A DNA stretch of 64,000 nt from Ditylenchus dipsaci (taxonomy: Eukaryota; Nematoda; Chromadorea; Rhabditida; Anguinidae): NCBI GenBank assembly GCA_004194705.1, contig SADC01000305.1:53223-117222 (forward strand), given 5' to 3'. Shown here in pieces: positions 33,055 through 44,224 of this stretch (positions are counted from its first letter, which is position 1; each line of letters opens with the position of its first letter). A program made the position numbers and the translations under genes. The notes below the pieces were generated by a model. It was given only the letters and a program-made list of their open reading frames with translations, did not search any database and was not told the origin of the DNA.

Positions 33055-34929
33055 TATTTATCAACTTTTGTAGTTCACTGCGCTTTTGTTGCAGATGGTG
33101 AATATATATATGGAATATGCGCATTTCGATTGTAAACCAGCCGCTTATCAGCCTTCCAGCAAAAGTTTGACAAGCCAGAAGAAGAGTATCTAGAAGATCC
33201 AGCAAACATTGATATTTCTTGGTAATTTCCTCCTTGTTGTTCGTTGTAAATTGTTATTTGTCTGAATAAAAGATCACGAAAATTTGAGAATTTATCTTAC
33301 GTATTTTCATGTGAAAATAGGTGGCCAGAGCGCTATCTAAGTTCTGTGTTGCATGAACATGTACTTAGAAAGCTGGTCTAGATGTTTTGATAAAAATTCC
33401 AAATTTTTTGAAAAACTGTCTTGAATCGATCGTCTCGAATCGTACCTATCTCGAATCGACCGTCTCGAATCGTACCTGTCTCGAATCGACCGTCTCGAAT
33501 CGTACCTATCTCTAATCGACCGTCTCGAATCGTACCTGTCTCGAATCGGCCGTCTCGAATCAGATTTGTCTCGAATCGACCCTTGTCCTAACAGTAAAGA
33601 CTTACCAACGTAGTTGACTTCGAACCATTCCAAAATCGGTTCGAGAGGTGCCAAACATTCGGTTGCTTCAAAGTGATCGTCCAATTCAGTCAATGCTATT
33701 TCGATGTCATCAGGACGCAGGAAAGCCATCGCCACAATCATTCTTGTCCCTTCGCTAAACGATCCTCCTTCTCTGTATTTCTTGAGCAGATCTAGAAGAA
33801 AGCAATTTTAGCACCCTACAAATATTCGAAGTACTTACTGTTTGTCCCGAGATGTTTTTTCATACTTTTCACCAAATGAAAAAGACATCCACGAAGCTGC
33901 TTTCCAGGAAAAGCAGTCTTCAGAGAATTTATCAGTGCCACTTCGTAGTCTAGATTTGCAGTTGTCGGATTAAATTCAGGCCAAAGTGTTCGGATCATCT
34001 TCCACTTTTTCTTATATATGGCTTTTGACTTGGACGGTAGAAGGACGTATAGCAACGGCAGCACGAATCCCTGACGTTCTCCCATGATGAAAAAGACCTA
34101 CAACAAACAAATCATTGCTATAACCTGAAAATGATAACCTGGTAAAAGTATTGGGTGAAACGCTGAAGGTTCCATCAACAAAAATCTTTCGGACCAGTTT
34201 ATTCACCGAGGTTGCACTGCGTCCAAAGATCAAAATTCTGAAAGGAAACGATTGAGAAATTGAGAAAAAAGATATAAGAGAAAACAAACCGGTTCGGGTC
34301 CAGCTGTTGGCTTCCAGAGTCGGCTAACAAGAAAAGTTCCTCTACGTCCGACTCAGGCGAATAGTACTGGTATTGGCGAGGGATGACATATAGTTGACGA
34401 GAAGCTGGCATTGGCGGTGTTTGATCACAATTTCCAGCCTCGCTCTATTGATCTTTTTTTTTGCGCAAAAAGCATTCGGAATTTGTCCCTTCACGAAGTC
34501 CGGCTGGTTTCCCACTGCAGACGAAATGATTTGAGATGGCAGCTTGGAAGTTAACAAGGAGTTATGTCTGGAAGGAGGTTTATATAAGGAATAATCACTT
34601 CTTGCGTTTTTTTGGTCCTTTCACGTATTGTTTGATAACGTCGTGTACGGCTTTGCGCCCAGGATTTGTCTCATGATTGTGGTCAGACGTCTCGCCAGTG
34701 ATCTTGTTTCCGGAGTCGGTACGGAGACGCTTGGGCATCGATCGGATTTGTACTTGTCGCATTTCCACATCTTGCTCTTGTCCGCAGCGGGCTTCTGCAA
34801 CCAAAAGAGATGACCACCATAGCTCAGTTTCTGCTTCCCTTTTTCTGACATAGTTGTTTCCGGCGTCTTAAAATATAGGATTATCGTAAATCTAACAAAA
34901 AATCTAAAAAAAACCGATGGCACCAAATC

Positions 34930-35480
34930 TCCGAGATGCTGCTGAATTTCTTCGCCTTCGTCGCTTTCAACACTGGAGTAATACCCCCAAGCGCATCCAA
35001 AGCACTGCGAACTGGATTCATATCACTTGTTAGCTTGGCCTGAAAATAGAATTCAGCGTTGAAAGTAGAATTTGTGGGACACTATAAAACATAAAATTCA
35101 AAACAGGTGAAAAACATCAGCAGTTAACAAGATCTTGCGAATCTTTTTCAGAAAATATTTTCAATATTTTTAATTGAACGGGGATCAATCGGCCGGGGAT
35201 TAATCGGAGGAACTTATTGGGTTAGGGGGGGGGGGAATTTCACTTATTTAAAAATAGTGTTAAACGACTCCTAAGTAATTTTTATATGCTTGAAACGATA
35301 AAAAAGTTATTTCTAACATTTTTCCACACAAAAAATGGTATTTTTGAAAAAATTTTTTGACCTTTTGCCTTGGGGGACCAAGGCAAATTACCTTGTATTG
35401 AGGTATTCTACCCCGTTTTGGTCACTGAAGCTGGGCAAAAAGAGTCTCTAAATGCATTTTTGTTCAAGAGTCTTGCTCGA
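34930..35480. other. stretch without recognisable gene
   Basis: No gene seen. Segments from about 35230 (TTTATATGCTTGAAACGATA) pair inversely with 36100-36200, giving a loose inverted repeat around the composite repeat at 35.48-36.05 kb. Confidence 0.35.
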
Positions 35481-36060
35481 AATTATGTCTAAGGTAAGTG
35501 AGTGCGCGCATCTCTAACCAACCAAGACCCCTGCACCCCCGAAGGGGTTAGACACAAATTACTCGAAAGTGACTCTGGGTGCATAAAAAATGTATGCATA
35601 CCAGAGTTTATTTATGCGGTAAGCCCCAGCCAACAAAACTATGTTCAACATCTTCCTTTTTACACTAAATTGGTCTATTGTGGTCCATTTGCACGCCAAT
35701 ACAGCCTAATCCCTTCAAAATGGTCAAAATAGGTATTTTTGGGTGGTTCCAAAACTCAATTTTTTTATTGACCAGAACCATGGTTCGCAAAAACAGCAAA
35801 TTTGCTGAAATGTAGCAAAAATATTTGGCGTTTTGTGTTTTTTAAAACAGCGAAATTTCAGCAAAAATGCAGAGGGGCTTGGTTGCTTGGGTTGAGATGC
35901 GCAAACCCACATACCTTAGACACAAACCACTCGAAAGTGACTCAGATGCATGAAAATATATGCATACCAGAGTTTTTCATGCGGTAGCCCCAGTTAACTA
36001 AACTATGTTCAAATCCCATCTTTTTGTGGTATCCAGGTAGCCTTTCAGGTTGGATTGCCT
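35480..36060. repeat. composite dispersed repeat, two diverged units
   Basis: GTGACTCTGGGTGCAT with GCATACCAGAGTTTATTTATG occurs at 35565-35620, and again as GTGACTCAGATGCATG at 35935-35985. They belong to the family at 5.4 kb. The 35230-35400 and 36080-36210 flanks are inverted copies of each other. Confidence 0.6.
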
Positions 36061-36501
36061 TGGGGACAAGGCAAAAAGTCAAATTTTAGTCAAAAATTTT
36101 TTTTTCAAAAATACCATTTTTGTGTGGAAAAATATTAGAAAACAACTTTTTTATCGTTTTAAGCATATAAAAATCACTTAGGAGTCGCTTAAACACTATT
36201 TTTTAAATAAGTGAGAAACCAATCTAACTGACCATTCGAAAACTTTCGAACTCAAACTTCGAATCGAATGTTCATACATTTCGAATGTTTGACAGCCCTA
36301 TTTTTGAAATTAAGTAAGCTAAACACGAATCCGGTGTTAGAATTCTGTTTTTGCCTGCCAGGGAGGTCAAAATCAATTTTTCGCAGAGTTATCCGTTACA
36401 GAATTATAGAAGTTGCCTCCTGAGGCATTTGCTGGTTGGTCAACTACCGTGTAATGAATGGAAAATTGCTTGGTGTTGTGTCTCGATCCAGGTTTGAGGG
36501 T

Positions 36502-36625
36502 ACAGTCAAATTTCGATACAACGTACCTGCTGGGGCCAGGCAAAGGGGTACGTAATATCGAGGGCAGAAACCAAATAGATGACAGGTGTACGTTATATCA
36601 AGGTGTTGTAAAATATTCAGGTGAT
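36502..36625. mobile_element. pogo-like element end, TACGTTATATCAAGG words
   Basis: It starts after TA with CAGTCAAATTTCGATACAAC, then GGTACGTAATATCGAGG and TGTACGTTATATCAAGG. A right end of the same family is at 63780-63991. Confidence 0.6.
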
Positions 36626-36671
36626 GTCTCTTTGCTCTCTTACCGCCAGCATATTTGTCACCTGTAATCAA

Positions 36672-37042
36672 TACGATAGATGCCTTTCAGTTTTTCTAAG
36701 AGTGTCGACTGATCATAATTCTCTAATATTCTGACAAGTTTCCGGTCGGCCTGAACATACTTGTTACGTTTGTGGGGAGGCTCCTCACCAGCGATTGAGT
36801 TGACATATTCTAAGTCTCGAGACCGTTGACACTTTTGAGCCCGTCGATAAGTCGACACAGTGTTGGTGATCAACCGCCAGTTCGGTTTGGAGACGGCGAT
36901 GTGCAGCTTCAGCATGGTTGTTCGTTCTGGCTTCTCCATCGAGAGTTCTTTGGTAAACGGTCCACATAGAATTCTGGAATGGAGGCGTTCTTCGACCGTT
37001 TCTTGTAAGCTGCTCTGAAGAAACAGACTTGAAAGATATCGA
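36672..37042 (-). pseudogene. duplicated C-terminal part of MULE transposase
   Basis: Reads [20 protein letters not shown] then [13 protein letters not shown], then, after a one-base frame change, [20 protein letters not shown] and LVRILENYDQSTLLEKLKGI. The matching 31.0 kb copy has a compensating lesion elsewhere ([13 protein letters not shown] is intact there). The two pseudogenes have therefore decayed separately since the duplication. Confidence 0.75.
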
Positions 37043-37453
37043 TAACAGTAAGGTAAAAGTACGACTCGAGACAAATTCGATTCGAGACGGTCGATTCGAG
37101 ACAGGTACGATTCGAGACGGTCGATTCGAGATAGGTACGATTCGAGACGGTCGATTCGAGACAGTTTTTCAAAAAATTCAAATTGATAATAACAAGTCAT
37201 GCGAACATAGCAGATGTATATTTTCGTACCAAAAAAATTTTTTTTACACATGGTTTCGGTTTTTTTGGGAATTCTAGATGATTTTCAGTAAGTAAATTTA
37301 GAAGATGGCGAGCCTAGAATTTATGCACTCAAAGCGAATCGGAACCAAAAGAATGGCTTTAACTAACTGTCAAATGCTACACTTGGTCAAGTTACACAGG
37401 ATCTCGGTCAATCAGAAAAGATGGAGTCAAGTTGTTTTATTATGTCTGCTCTG
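36672..37453. repeat. segmental duplicate of 31031-31845 with the insertion junction
   Basis: Covers the MULE C-terminal exon, TAACAGTAA (37043-37051), the left end of the foldback element and about 250 bp of its interior, then breaks at TGTCTGCTCTGAG. The word array has fewer units here than in the source (about two fewer repeats). The copy arose after the foldback insertion. Confidence 0.9.
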
Positions 37454-37654
37454 AGGGCAATCAATATAAGGCAATCAATACGATATGCATTTTGCTGTAC
37501 CTAACTTTAACCTTAAAATTACGGCAAGGTCTTTTATATCGTAGCAAACTTTGTGTTTTTTTAAATAAACTGCAAAGGAATCACCGTTTATTATATTTAT
37601 CTTTATATATCAATTTTTCATGCTCTTTCTGTCTGCGTATTCAGATTTACCATG

Positions 37655-38065
37655 CCTGTTGGCTGGTGACTGGAGCCCTGGGACGGGTCCGGCGGGCTGA
37701 ACGCTTATAGCCTGCTGGATCTTGGTACCGGGTTCTGGTAACTGGCCTAGGTTCGCGACTTGGAGTCAGTAGTGGAGAGGGTAGGTAGTCCGGGGCTGAA
37801 TTCAGTTCAAGATTACTCCTCAACTTGATGTCCGGTATTCCGGGCTAGAAATAGTTCGAGATTACGGTCCAGTTGAAGGTGGGTATTCCGGGATTGGATT
37901 TAGTTCGAGACTACTCCTCCTAAGCTACTGGTCTGAGTTGCGGACCATGCCTGTTGGCTGGTGACCGGAGCCCTGGGACGGGTCCGGCGGACTGAACGCT
38001 CACAGGCCTGCTGGATCTTGGTACCGGGTTCTGGTAACCGGTCTAGGTTCGCAACTCTGGCTTGG
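37655..38065 (+). repeat. two direct repeats of about 115 bp, 288 bp apart
   Basis: TGCCTGTTGGCTGGTGACYGG, then GCCCTGGGACGGGTCCGGCG and GGATCTTGGTACCGGGTTC, occurs at 37655-37770 and again at 37947-38060. The segment between holds CGGGCTAGAAATAGTTCGAG and CGGGATTGGATTTAGTTCGAG, another degenerate tandem. GC-rich compared with its surroundings; origin unknown. Confidence 0.75.
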
Positions 38066-39080
38066 GACCTGCGGCCAAGCGGGGATTCCGCTAGCTGCGT
38101 TGCACCAAAAAGTAGATCGAGGGATTCCCCTGGGATTAAAACGGAGATATGTCAAGGACTACCGGAGACTCCTGGAGACTACCAGGGGATTTTGGAGGAC
38201 AATCTAAAATAACTTCTTTTACAGATTTTACAATCCGGTTCGTTGCTAATCAATATTTAAAAATTCGACTCGTCGTGTTTTCGGCAGCGAACTGTATACT
38301 TCATATTTTCTTAGATATATAATCCTATATCCTACATATTCCCAGGTAAACCCCACACTATTCATTTTCCTTTTCTATATCAAAGACATAAGCAAACTCT
38401 GGTAATCGAAAATCATGATTTGGTTTTAGGGGGAATGCGTATGGGACTCCTCATGGGAGTACAGGGGATCGCTCAGGGACATTCATATGCATAGTTCCAC
38501 TTCCCTTTGCTGTCCTCTGAGTTTTTCTCTAGAATACCGTCCCCGGAGACTGCGTATGGGACTACAGGGGATCCCTCAGGGCACATACATACTTCTATGA
38601 TGTTCCTTTGTTATTTGTGAAAACCTCAACAGCAGTCTTCTAAGACCGTTAGTAGCAATTTCAATGAGACAGATAGTCATGCAGACAGTCCAAGTGTTAC
38701 AGATACTGCGGGTAGTAATTAAAACCACCTAATCCTCACTATTACATACAATGGCTTCATTCGAGAATACATTGCTTTTGGATGAAAATGCACATCCAGA
38801 GCCATTTCCACTACAATGCTTCGAACCAATCTTGAAAAAGGAGCGCTCGGATCTGAAATTCTGCAATGTCCATGGAGTAGTCCCCCCAAAGGTCCCCCCC
38901 CCCCAAAGATCCCGGACGTCCCCTGACAGTCTCCTACACATCCCACGATGAGTTCATGGCTGACTGCCAAAACGTTTTATGTAAGTTAGAACTTTTTTTC
39001 GCAATTTGGCACTTGAAAACCGGTTCGTCGCTAAAACATGCCTAATATACACCAAAAAATATGGATTAGCAGCGAACCTA
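38065..39080. other. stretch with short GC-rich repeats, no gene recognised
   Basis: GCGTATGGGACT with CAGGGGATCSCTCAGGG occurs twice (38430-38480 and 38550-38585). An open frame at 38751-38951 (MASFENTLLLDENAHPEPF) has no supported continuation. Confidence 0.35.
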
Positions 39081-39089
39081 CCTTGTTTT

Positions 39090-40101
39090 GGGCAAAGCTT
39101 TTCCTTGCTGCTAAAAGACTTCTTTTTGCTCCCAAAGGACTTTTTTTTGCTGCTAATTTTGTCTGCTGCAAAAAGACTTTTTTTTGCTGCTAAAATACTT
39201 TTTTGCTGCTAAAATACTTTTTTTGCTGCAAATATTCTTTTGCTTTACATGCCTTCTTCGCAGCATTTTTCACTAGAAATATCAATTATTATACATATTT
39301 TGCGGTCAATTTGTCCACAAAACTTTTATTATTTCTTAGAACGAATAAACCATGCTATTCAACCCAAAAGCACTTTATATTGATTTGAGAAAAGTGTTTA
39401 AACATCTGCTAAGTAACTTTTTACGCTCAGAATGAGCGAAAGCTATTTTCTGACACCAATTTTTTGGAGAAAAATTCAACCAAAATTTAAGTTTTTATTT
39501 AATTTTTGCCCCTGAAATGCATAAATACCAGCTAGTCGACCTTAAAATTAAGGGAATCATTCAGACTGAGGATGTATATAATTATATCATGCCTAGAGCA
39601 GTGCCTTGAGTGATTTAGTGTGTATAAATTTAGTGTGTATGAAAAGTCGGTTTTTGCCGCGAAATTTTTAGGCGGTACTTAAGTTGTTCAGCCGGACCCC
39701 ACCTGGAGAATAAGGAAGTACCTAGGTTTCGAAAGTGTGATCAATTAATCTGTGGACGAATTGACGTGTGGACGAATTGGCGAATGCACGAATTGACTGT
39801 GGACGCATTGACTGTAAACGAATTGACCGCAAAGTATGTATAATAATTGATATTTCTAGTGAAAAATGCTGCGAAGAAGACATGTGAAGCAAAGAATATT
39901 TGCAGCAAAAAAAGTATTTAGCAGCAAAAAAAAGTCTTTTTGCAGCAAAAAAAAGTCTTCTTGGAGCAAAAAAAAGTCTTTTTGCAGCAAAAAAAGTCTT
40001 TTGGCGCAAAAAAAGTATTTTTGCAGCAAAAAAGATTAGCAGCAAAAAAAGTCTTTTGGGAGCAAAAAGAAGTCTTTTAGCAGCAAGGAAAAGCTTTGCT
40101 C
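39090..40101. mobile_element. foldback element, 1,012 bp, 9 bp TSD CCTTGTTTT
   Basis: The ends GGGCAAAGCTTTTCCTTGC and GCAAGGAAAAGCTTTGCTC are inverted; the TSD CCTTGTTTT is at 39081-39089 and 40102-40110. The arms are arrays of TTTTTTGCTGCTAAAAGACT words and then TTTCACTAGAAATATCAATT, pairing for about 270 bp. The interior right side carries GTGGACGAATTGAC words. Open frames here are array artefacts. Confidence 0.9.
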
Positions 40102-40673
40102 CCTTGTTTTACATAGATGCAAACTTTTGTGAAATTGTCCCCCACGTAGTCCCCCAAAGGGTACTTGTGTACCTGAATCTGAATCTGTGTACCTGAATCT
40201 CGACCCCACAACACTGCATGTAAGGTGTGATGCGCCATCGCGCAGCGACGCCTTTCAGTTATACTCACTAAATGTCTGGGATTCTCGGAAGTGAAACCAA
40301 AATTTAGACAAATCCCAAAACTTTTTATAAGTATCCCAGACGGGATTGCTGCCTTACAGGCGCCAATCAGATACAAAAAAGAGAGCTACACTGTATCGAG
40401 AAATGACTGTATTGAAAAAATTCAGTACTAACAGATCCGCCACAGTCTCTTATTTCAAATACAAAAAAAGATGTAGAAAAAAACTTTGCTTTTTTTGTAT
40501 GTCTCGTCTTTTTTTAAAAGTTTTTTCTTTTTTTCATAGGCTCATGCCTTTTTTGAAATCAGGAATGGAAGCCCTGGATGTACCGAAAGCCAGTACCAAA
40601 ATATTGAGCACCACAATAGAGCAGGGGCTACGTCCAGCACAGAGTATTTCTCCAATCATGAAGCTTGACAAAG

Positions 40674-41251
40674 CGTTACCACGCATTTGGCACACCGCAT
40701 TTGGGCACCCGCATTTGGGCACCCGCATTTGGGCACACCGCATTTGGCCCCCGATTTTAAAATTCTATATTTTTAAATTATAAATTGAAATTTGTCAATT
40801 TTTCGGGCCACGGACGTTTGACCTTAAGCCGCTTCGTTGACACGCATTTGGGCCGCATCCCATACCATGTACCCCAAAGGGTCAGCCCTTATCCCGTACC
40901 ATGTACCCCCAAAGGGTCAGCCTTTATCCCGGACCATGTACCCCAAAGGGCTTCCTATTGAATTAGGTTGCCTGCCGAAGCAGGCAGGTAAAAATCTAGA
41001 AAAGTCAAAATTTTGATGGAAAGTATTCGGACCTGAAATGAATACAAATTTTATTATAAAACAGTAACATATTGATACATTTCAATTTATAATTTCAAAT
41101 ATGGAACTTTAAAATCGGGGCCCAAATGCGGTGCCCAAATGCGGGGCCCAAATGCGGGTGCCCAAATGCGGTGTGCCCAAATGCGGTGTGCCCAAATGCG
41201 ATGTGCCCAAATGCGGGTGCCAAATGCGATGTGCCCAAATGCGTAGTAACC
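40674..41251. mobile_element. MITE with CGCATTTGGGCAC words, 8 bp TSD TGACAAAG
   Basis: The ends CGTTACCACGCATTTGG and CCAAATGCGTAGTAACC are inverted; the TSD TGACAAAG is at 40666-40673 and 41252-41259. The left array has five words, the right about eight. A different array, GTACCCCAAAGGGTCAGCC, is inside (40865-40950). Confidence 0.88.
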
Positions 41252-41605
41252 TGACAAAGAAGGACGAAAAAGTGAAGTGACGCTACGAAAGCCTAGTTAC
41301 CCAAATCAAGAAACCACAGACTACTATCTCAAAACTGTTTATTGAACTATACAGTAATAGGGTCACAAAAACGGAGAGTCAAATATATAATTTTTGAAAT
41401 GAGAAAGTGAAATTCAAGATAAGGTCTGACTTGATTTTAGCCGCAAACTACTCCATCTTGAACGGCTCACAAATATCTAAAATTAGCAATTTTAAAAACT
41501 GAATGTGATTAAAAAGGCTTAAATGACCATGGGCTTCAAGCGCGGACAATAGCGCGGAAAACCAACCATGCAATAGAAGTCTTTTCCGACTTCCTTGTAT
41601 AATCT
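41252..41605. other. stretch without recognisable gene
   Basis: Probably the 3' flank of the minus-strand gene that ends at 41609. No other signal. Confidence 0.3.
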
Positions 41606-41608
41606 TTT

Positions 41609-42660
41609 CTAAGTGGAGCGCTTGAAGGAGAAATTTGCTTCTTCATTGGCTGAGATCCAACGCCTGATTTGAAAGCCGCACAGAGACTGGTGTCGGAGCA
41701 GATGACAGATTAGAAGCAAGGCCAGAAGAAGCATGATCACAAGTAGCAAAGGAGAGAGAGATAACTTGGCAGCCACAGCATCGCTAGTTGAAGAAGAAGC
41801 TCTCTGACTGTCCATTGGCTGAGCATTGACTGATGACTGCGAAGGCTGCGGAGGAACTGAAGGCTGCGGAGGAACTGAAGGCTGAGCAAGACTGGCAAGA
41901 GGATGGGCATTAGAAGGTTCAGACAAAGACGGAAAAGCAGTTGTGTCATGCAGAGGCGGCGGAGAGGGAGTCTGAAGCACATCACGAGCGTCTGAAAAAC
42001 AAAACAGCTAAGCTTATTTGACTATATGCAAGATCCAAACCTACCCTTTTGCGGCTATCCAATAGAGCATTGCAGAACGTCTTCAGCTGAAAAAGAATGA
42101 TGCGAATGTCGTTCTCGGCGTCGAAGCTGCTTGATAGATATCATGAGCTCTGAGCTGACCAGTCATGAGACCCAAAACCTGCAATTGCTCAAGAAAAGAC
42201 GAATTTTTGTCCCACTTGATAGCTGGCAGCTGGATGTTTCTGGCTAAATAAGCATGGATAAAAAAGCAGATCACAAAAAAACCCAACTTCTCTCCACAAA
42301 TCGCAACCACCAGTTAGCCAATTCAATCGTATCGATGAAGCGTCCTCTCAACTTGCTCATCACCAGGTTGTGATCCTCATAAAGTCTCCGTGCGTAGATT
42401 CTGCTGAGCAGCTGCTGCAAATCTTGAAGTTCTTGCTGACCAGACATCTGAATAACTTTAATAATTCGACTTTCATAATCTAGCATCTCTATCTTGTGTA
42501 AAAATTAAGATTTTTCAACCTCGATCAGAAAAGAAGACAGCTGAATTCTAATACGACGATCAAAAATACTCTGCATCTTCGCAGACGTGCAAATTAGATT
42601 AATGCTACTGCTCAGACCAATAAATGGGACAATATCCCAATAAACTTCAGTAGGTAGCAT
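41609..42660 (-). CDS. F-box-like protein with proline-rich linker and C-terminal membrane segment
   Basis: Minus strand. Exon 1 from ATG 42660 (MLPTEVYWDIVPFIGLSSSI, then NLICTSAKMQSIFDRRIRIQ) resembles an F-box (LPxEV...I). Exon 2 (about 42492-42288) is helical (MSGQQELQDLQQLLSRIYAR). Exon 3 (about 42243-42048) begins NIQLPAIKWDKNSSFLEQL after a 44 nt intron. Exon 4 (about 41993-41609) holds a proline-rich repeat (QPSVPPQPSVPPQPS), a serine-rich stretch and a hydrophobic helix (LLLVIMLLLALLLICHLL) about 35 residues from the stop. Intron 1 would be only 27 nt, and exon 3 changes frame, so errors or decay are possible. A tail-anchored F-box-like adaptor at a membrane would be the reading, by inference. 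It lies between MITEs and has no visible partner gene. Confidence 0.5.
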
Positions 42661-43680
42661 GACGAAAAAATGTGAAAGTACTGCTGCTTTCTGAACAAAT
42701 AGAACGAATATTTTGCGACCAACTTTGCTAAGCACCAATAATATTCTGTAAAAGAGCTTTTAAAGTTAAGAATTATTTAGAAGAGGAGGATGCCGCTTTT
42801 TCTAAAAACAATTTTTTCTGCCAATTTAAAAGTTGATTTTTCTTTTTGATTGACAAAAGTAGGGTTGGTATTTTCCCAGGAAAATTGAAAGCCAAGAAAA
42901 TTGAAAGCTCTCAAATCGAAATCAATTTTAATCAAAATTAAACAAATCAACATCAAAATCATCTCTATATAGTATTTGGGTCGGCTGTGTGGGTCGCCTT
43001 TTTGTCTTTAAGCCAAATTTTCAGTCATTTTTCTAACCCATCTTCGATATCTCACCGGAACACTCAAGTACAACATGTTAGCTTTCTTTTAAGCACAAAC
43101 ACGTATAATAGAACTTGCTTCGGGTTTTTTTTTCTTGCCCTTCAAAACGGAGCTGGTGGATTTTAGCCTGAACTTAGGGTGGATTTTTGTGTTCAAGCCC
43201 AACTTTCTGGTATGTTTTGCAAACTCATGTCCGATATCTCACTTGAACACTAAATAACAACAAATTAGGTTTCTTAAACCCAAACACGTGTTATTGAAGT
43301 CGTTTTAAAAAAAGTTTCTTTGCCCTCCAAATTGGTGGTGGTGGAGTTTAGCCTGGATTTTGTGTGGATTTTTTTGTGACTGTAACTGGAATTACTCACT
43401 TTTTCTCACAATTTTTGAATTTCGACACTTAATTAATAAATTTCTGCACTAAATTCAAATTTCCTTCAAAACACTGAATTTCAACACTAAATTTCTGAAT
43501 TTTCACACTGAATTCAAATTTCCCCACTAAATTTATACAAAAGCAAATTCTGAAGGAAAATAGGACATGCGCTGGACAGATCTTGATTTTTGTTAATGGT
43601 TGTTATGCTGTACAGTGTTGTTAAAAAATAAAAGAGAAGTTTTGTTGAAAATCAGAAATTTAGTGTTGAAATTCATGGCT
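42661..43680. other. stretch with two diverged 160 bp repeats
   Basis: 42985-43180 and 43180-43360 are diverged direct repeats (AGCCAAATTTTCAGTCATTTT vs AGCCCAACTTTCTGGTATGTT; AAGCACAAACACGTATAATAG vs AACCCAAACACGTGTTATTG). The 103 bp dispersed repeat is at 42871-42972. No gene recognised. Confidence 0.45.
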
Positions 43681-43689
43681 TCTTCATGA

Positions 43690-43800
43690 CGTAAGTGTAA
43701 ATGTAAATGTAAGTGTAAATGTTAGTGTAAGTGTTAATGTAAGAGGCCTTCACGATGCCAAAAACATTTACACTTACATTTACACTTAAGTACGTTCACA
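43690..43800. repeat. GTAAATGTAAGT word array, inverted pair
   Basis: AAGTGTAAATGTAAATG on the left and CATTTACACTTACATTTACAC on the right surround CACGATGCCAAA, which also occurs in the GGAGTTGG MITE. Likely a small foldback element. Confidence 0.6.
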
Positions 43801-43856
43801 ACTAGTGCGGGACTGAGTGTGATCACATCTCACGTGAGATTTTGGGTGTTTTTTAC

Positions 43857-44224
43857 GGCTAGGATACATTTGGCAAAAACGAAACTTGGCAAACGTGGGT
43901 TTTGTCAAAACGAATCTTGGCAAAACGAGACTTGTCAAAATGAAACTTGGCAAAACGAAATTTGGCAAAACGAAACTTAGCAAAACGAAAGTTGGCTAAA
44001 AATTGTCTTTTGCGTTTTGAGAGAAGAGAAAAAATTTCGATTTTTAGACATTTTCGGACAACAGGGGGACCAAGGCAATTTTTGCCAACTTTCGTTTTGC
44101 CAAGTTCCGTTTTGCCAAATTTCGTTTTGCAAGTTTCGTTTCGCCAAGTTTCGTTTTTGCCAAGTTTCGTTTTGCCGACTTTCGTTTTTGCCAAGTTTCG
44201 TTTTTTGCCAAATGTATCCTAGCC
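43857..44224. mobile_element. MITE with TTGGCAAAACGAAAC words, 8 bp TSD TTTTTTAC
   Basis: The ends GGCTAGGATACATTTGGC and GCCAAATGTATCCTAGCC are inverted; the TSD TTTTTTAC is at 43849-43856 and 44225-44232. About eight words lie in each arm. Open frames (for example 43947-44222) are produced by the word period. Confidence 0.92.

Larger units (their letters stand above)
31409..33588. mobile_element. foldback MULE-like element, 2,180 bp, 9 bp TSD TAACAGTAA
   Basis: The TSD TAACAGTAA is at 31400-31408 and 33589-33597, inside the FLYWCH/MULE gene. The ends start GGTAAAAGTACGACTCGAG (left) and, inverted, GGACAAGGGTCGATTCGAG (right), then run as arrays of GATTCGAGACGGTCGATTCG, about 30 bp per unit, for roughly 170 bp each. 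The interior has a MULE transposase fragment and a mariner MITE. The 9 bp TSD is typical of Mutator-like elements. Confidence 0.9.
31011..34851 (-). pseudogene. FLYWCH / MULE transposase gene, split by an insertion
   Basis: Minus strand, N to C. A FLYWCH zinc-finger-like domain: GKQKLSYGGHLFWLQK and MWKCDKYKSDRC near 34840-34740; its HNHETNPGRKAVHDV part (34700-34650) needs a frameshift. An exon with FVKGQIPNAFCAKKKINRAR. The MULE DDE core: KIFVDGTFSVSPNTF (about 34190), then PLLYVLLPSKSKAIYKKKWK (34060) and TTANLDYEVALINSLKTAFP with GCLFHLVKSMKKHLG (33960-33850). An exon with EWFEVNYVG (33640-33600). The final domain [20 protein letters not shown] continues to about 31011. These nuclear enzymes move Mutator-like elements with 9 bp target duplications. 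The gene is cut between 33600 and 31400 by the element at 31409-33588, and carries frameshifts, so it is inactive. Confidence 0.8.

Noticed and set aside
37432..38212. Retrotransposon long terminal repeats (two GC-rich copies)
   Set aside because: Copies are only 288 bp apart, with no TG...CA ends, primer binding site or coding region between them.
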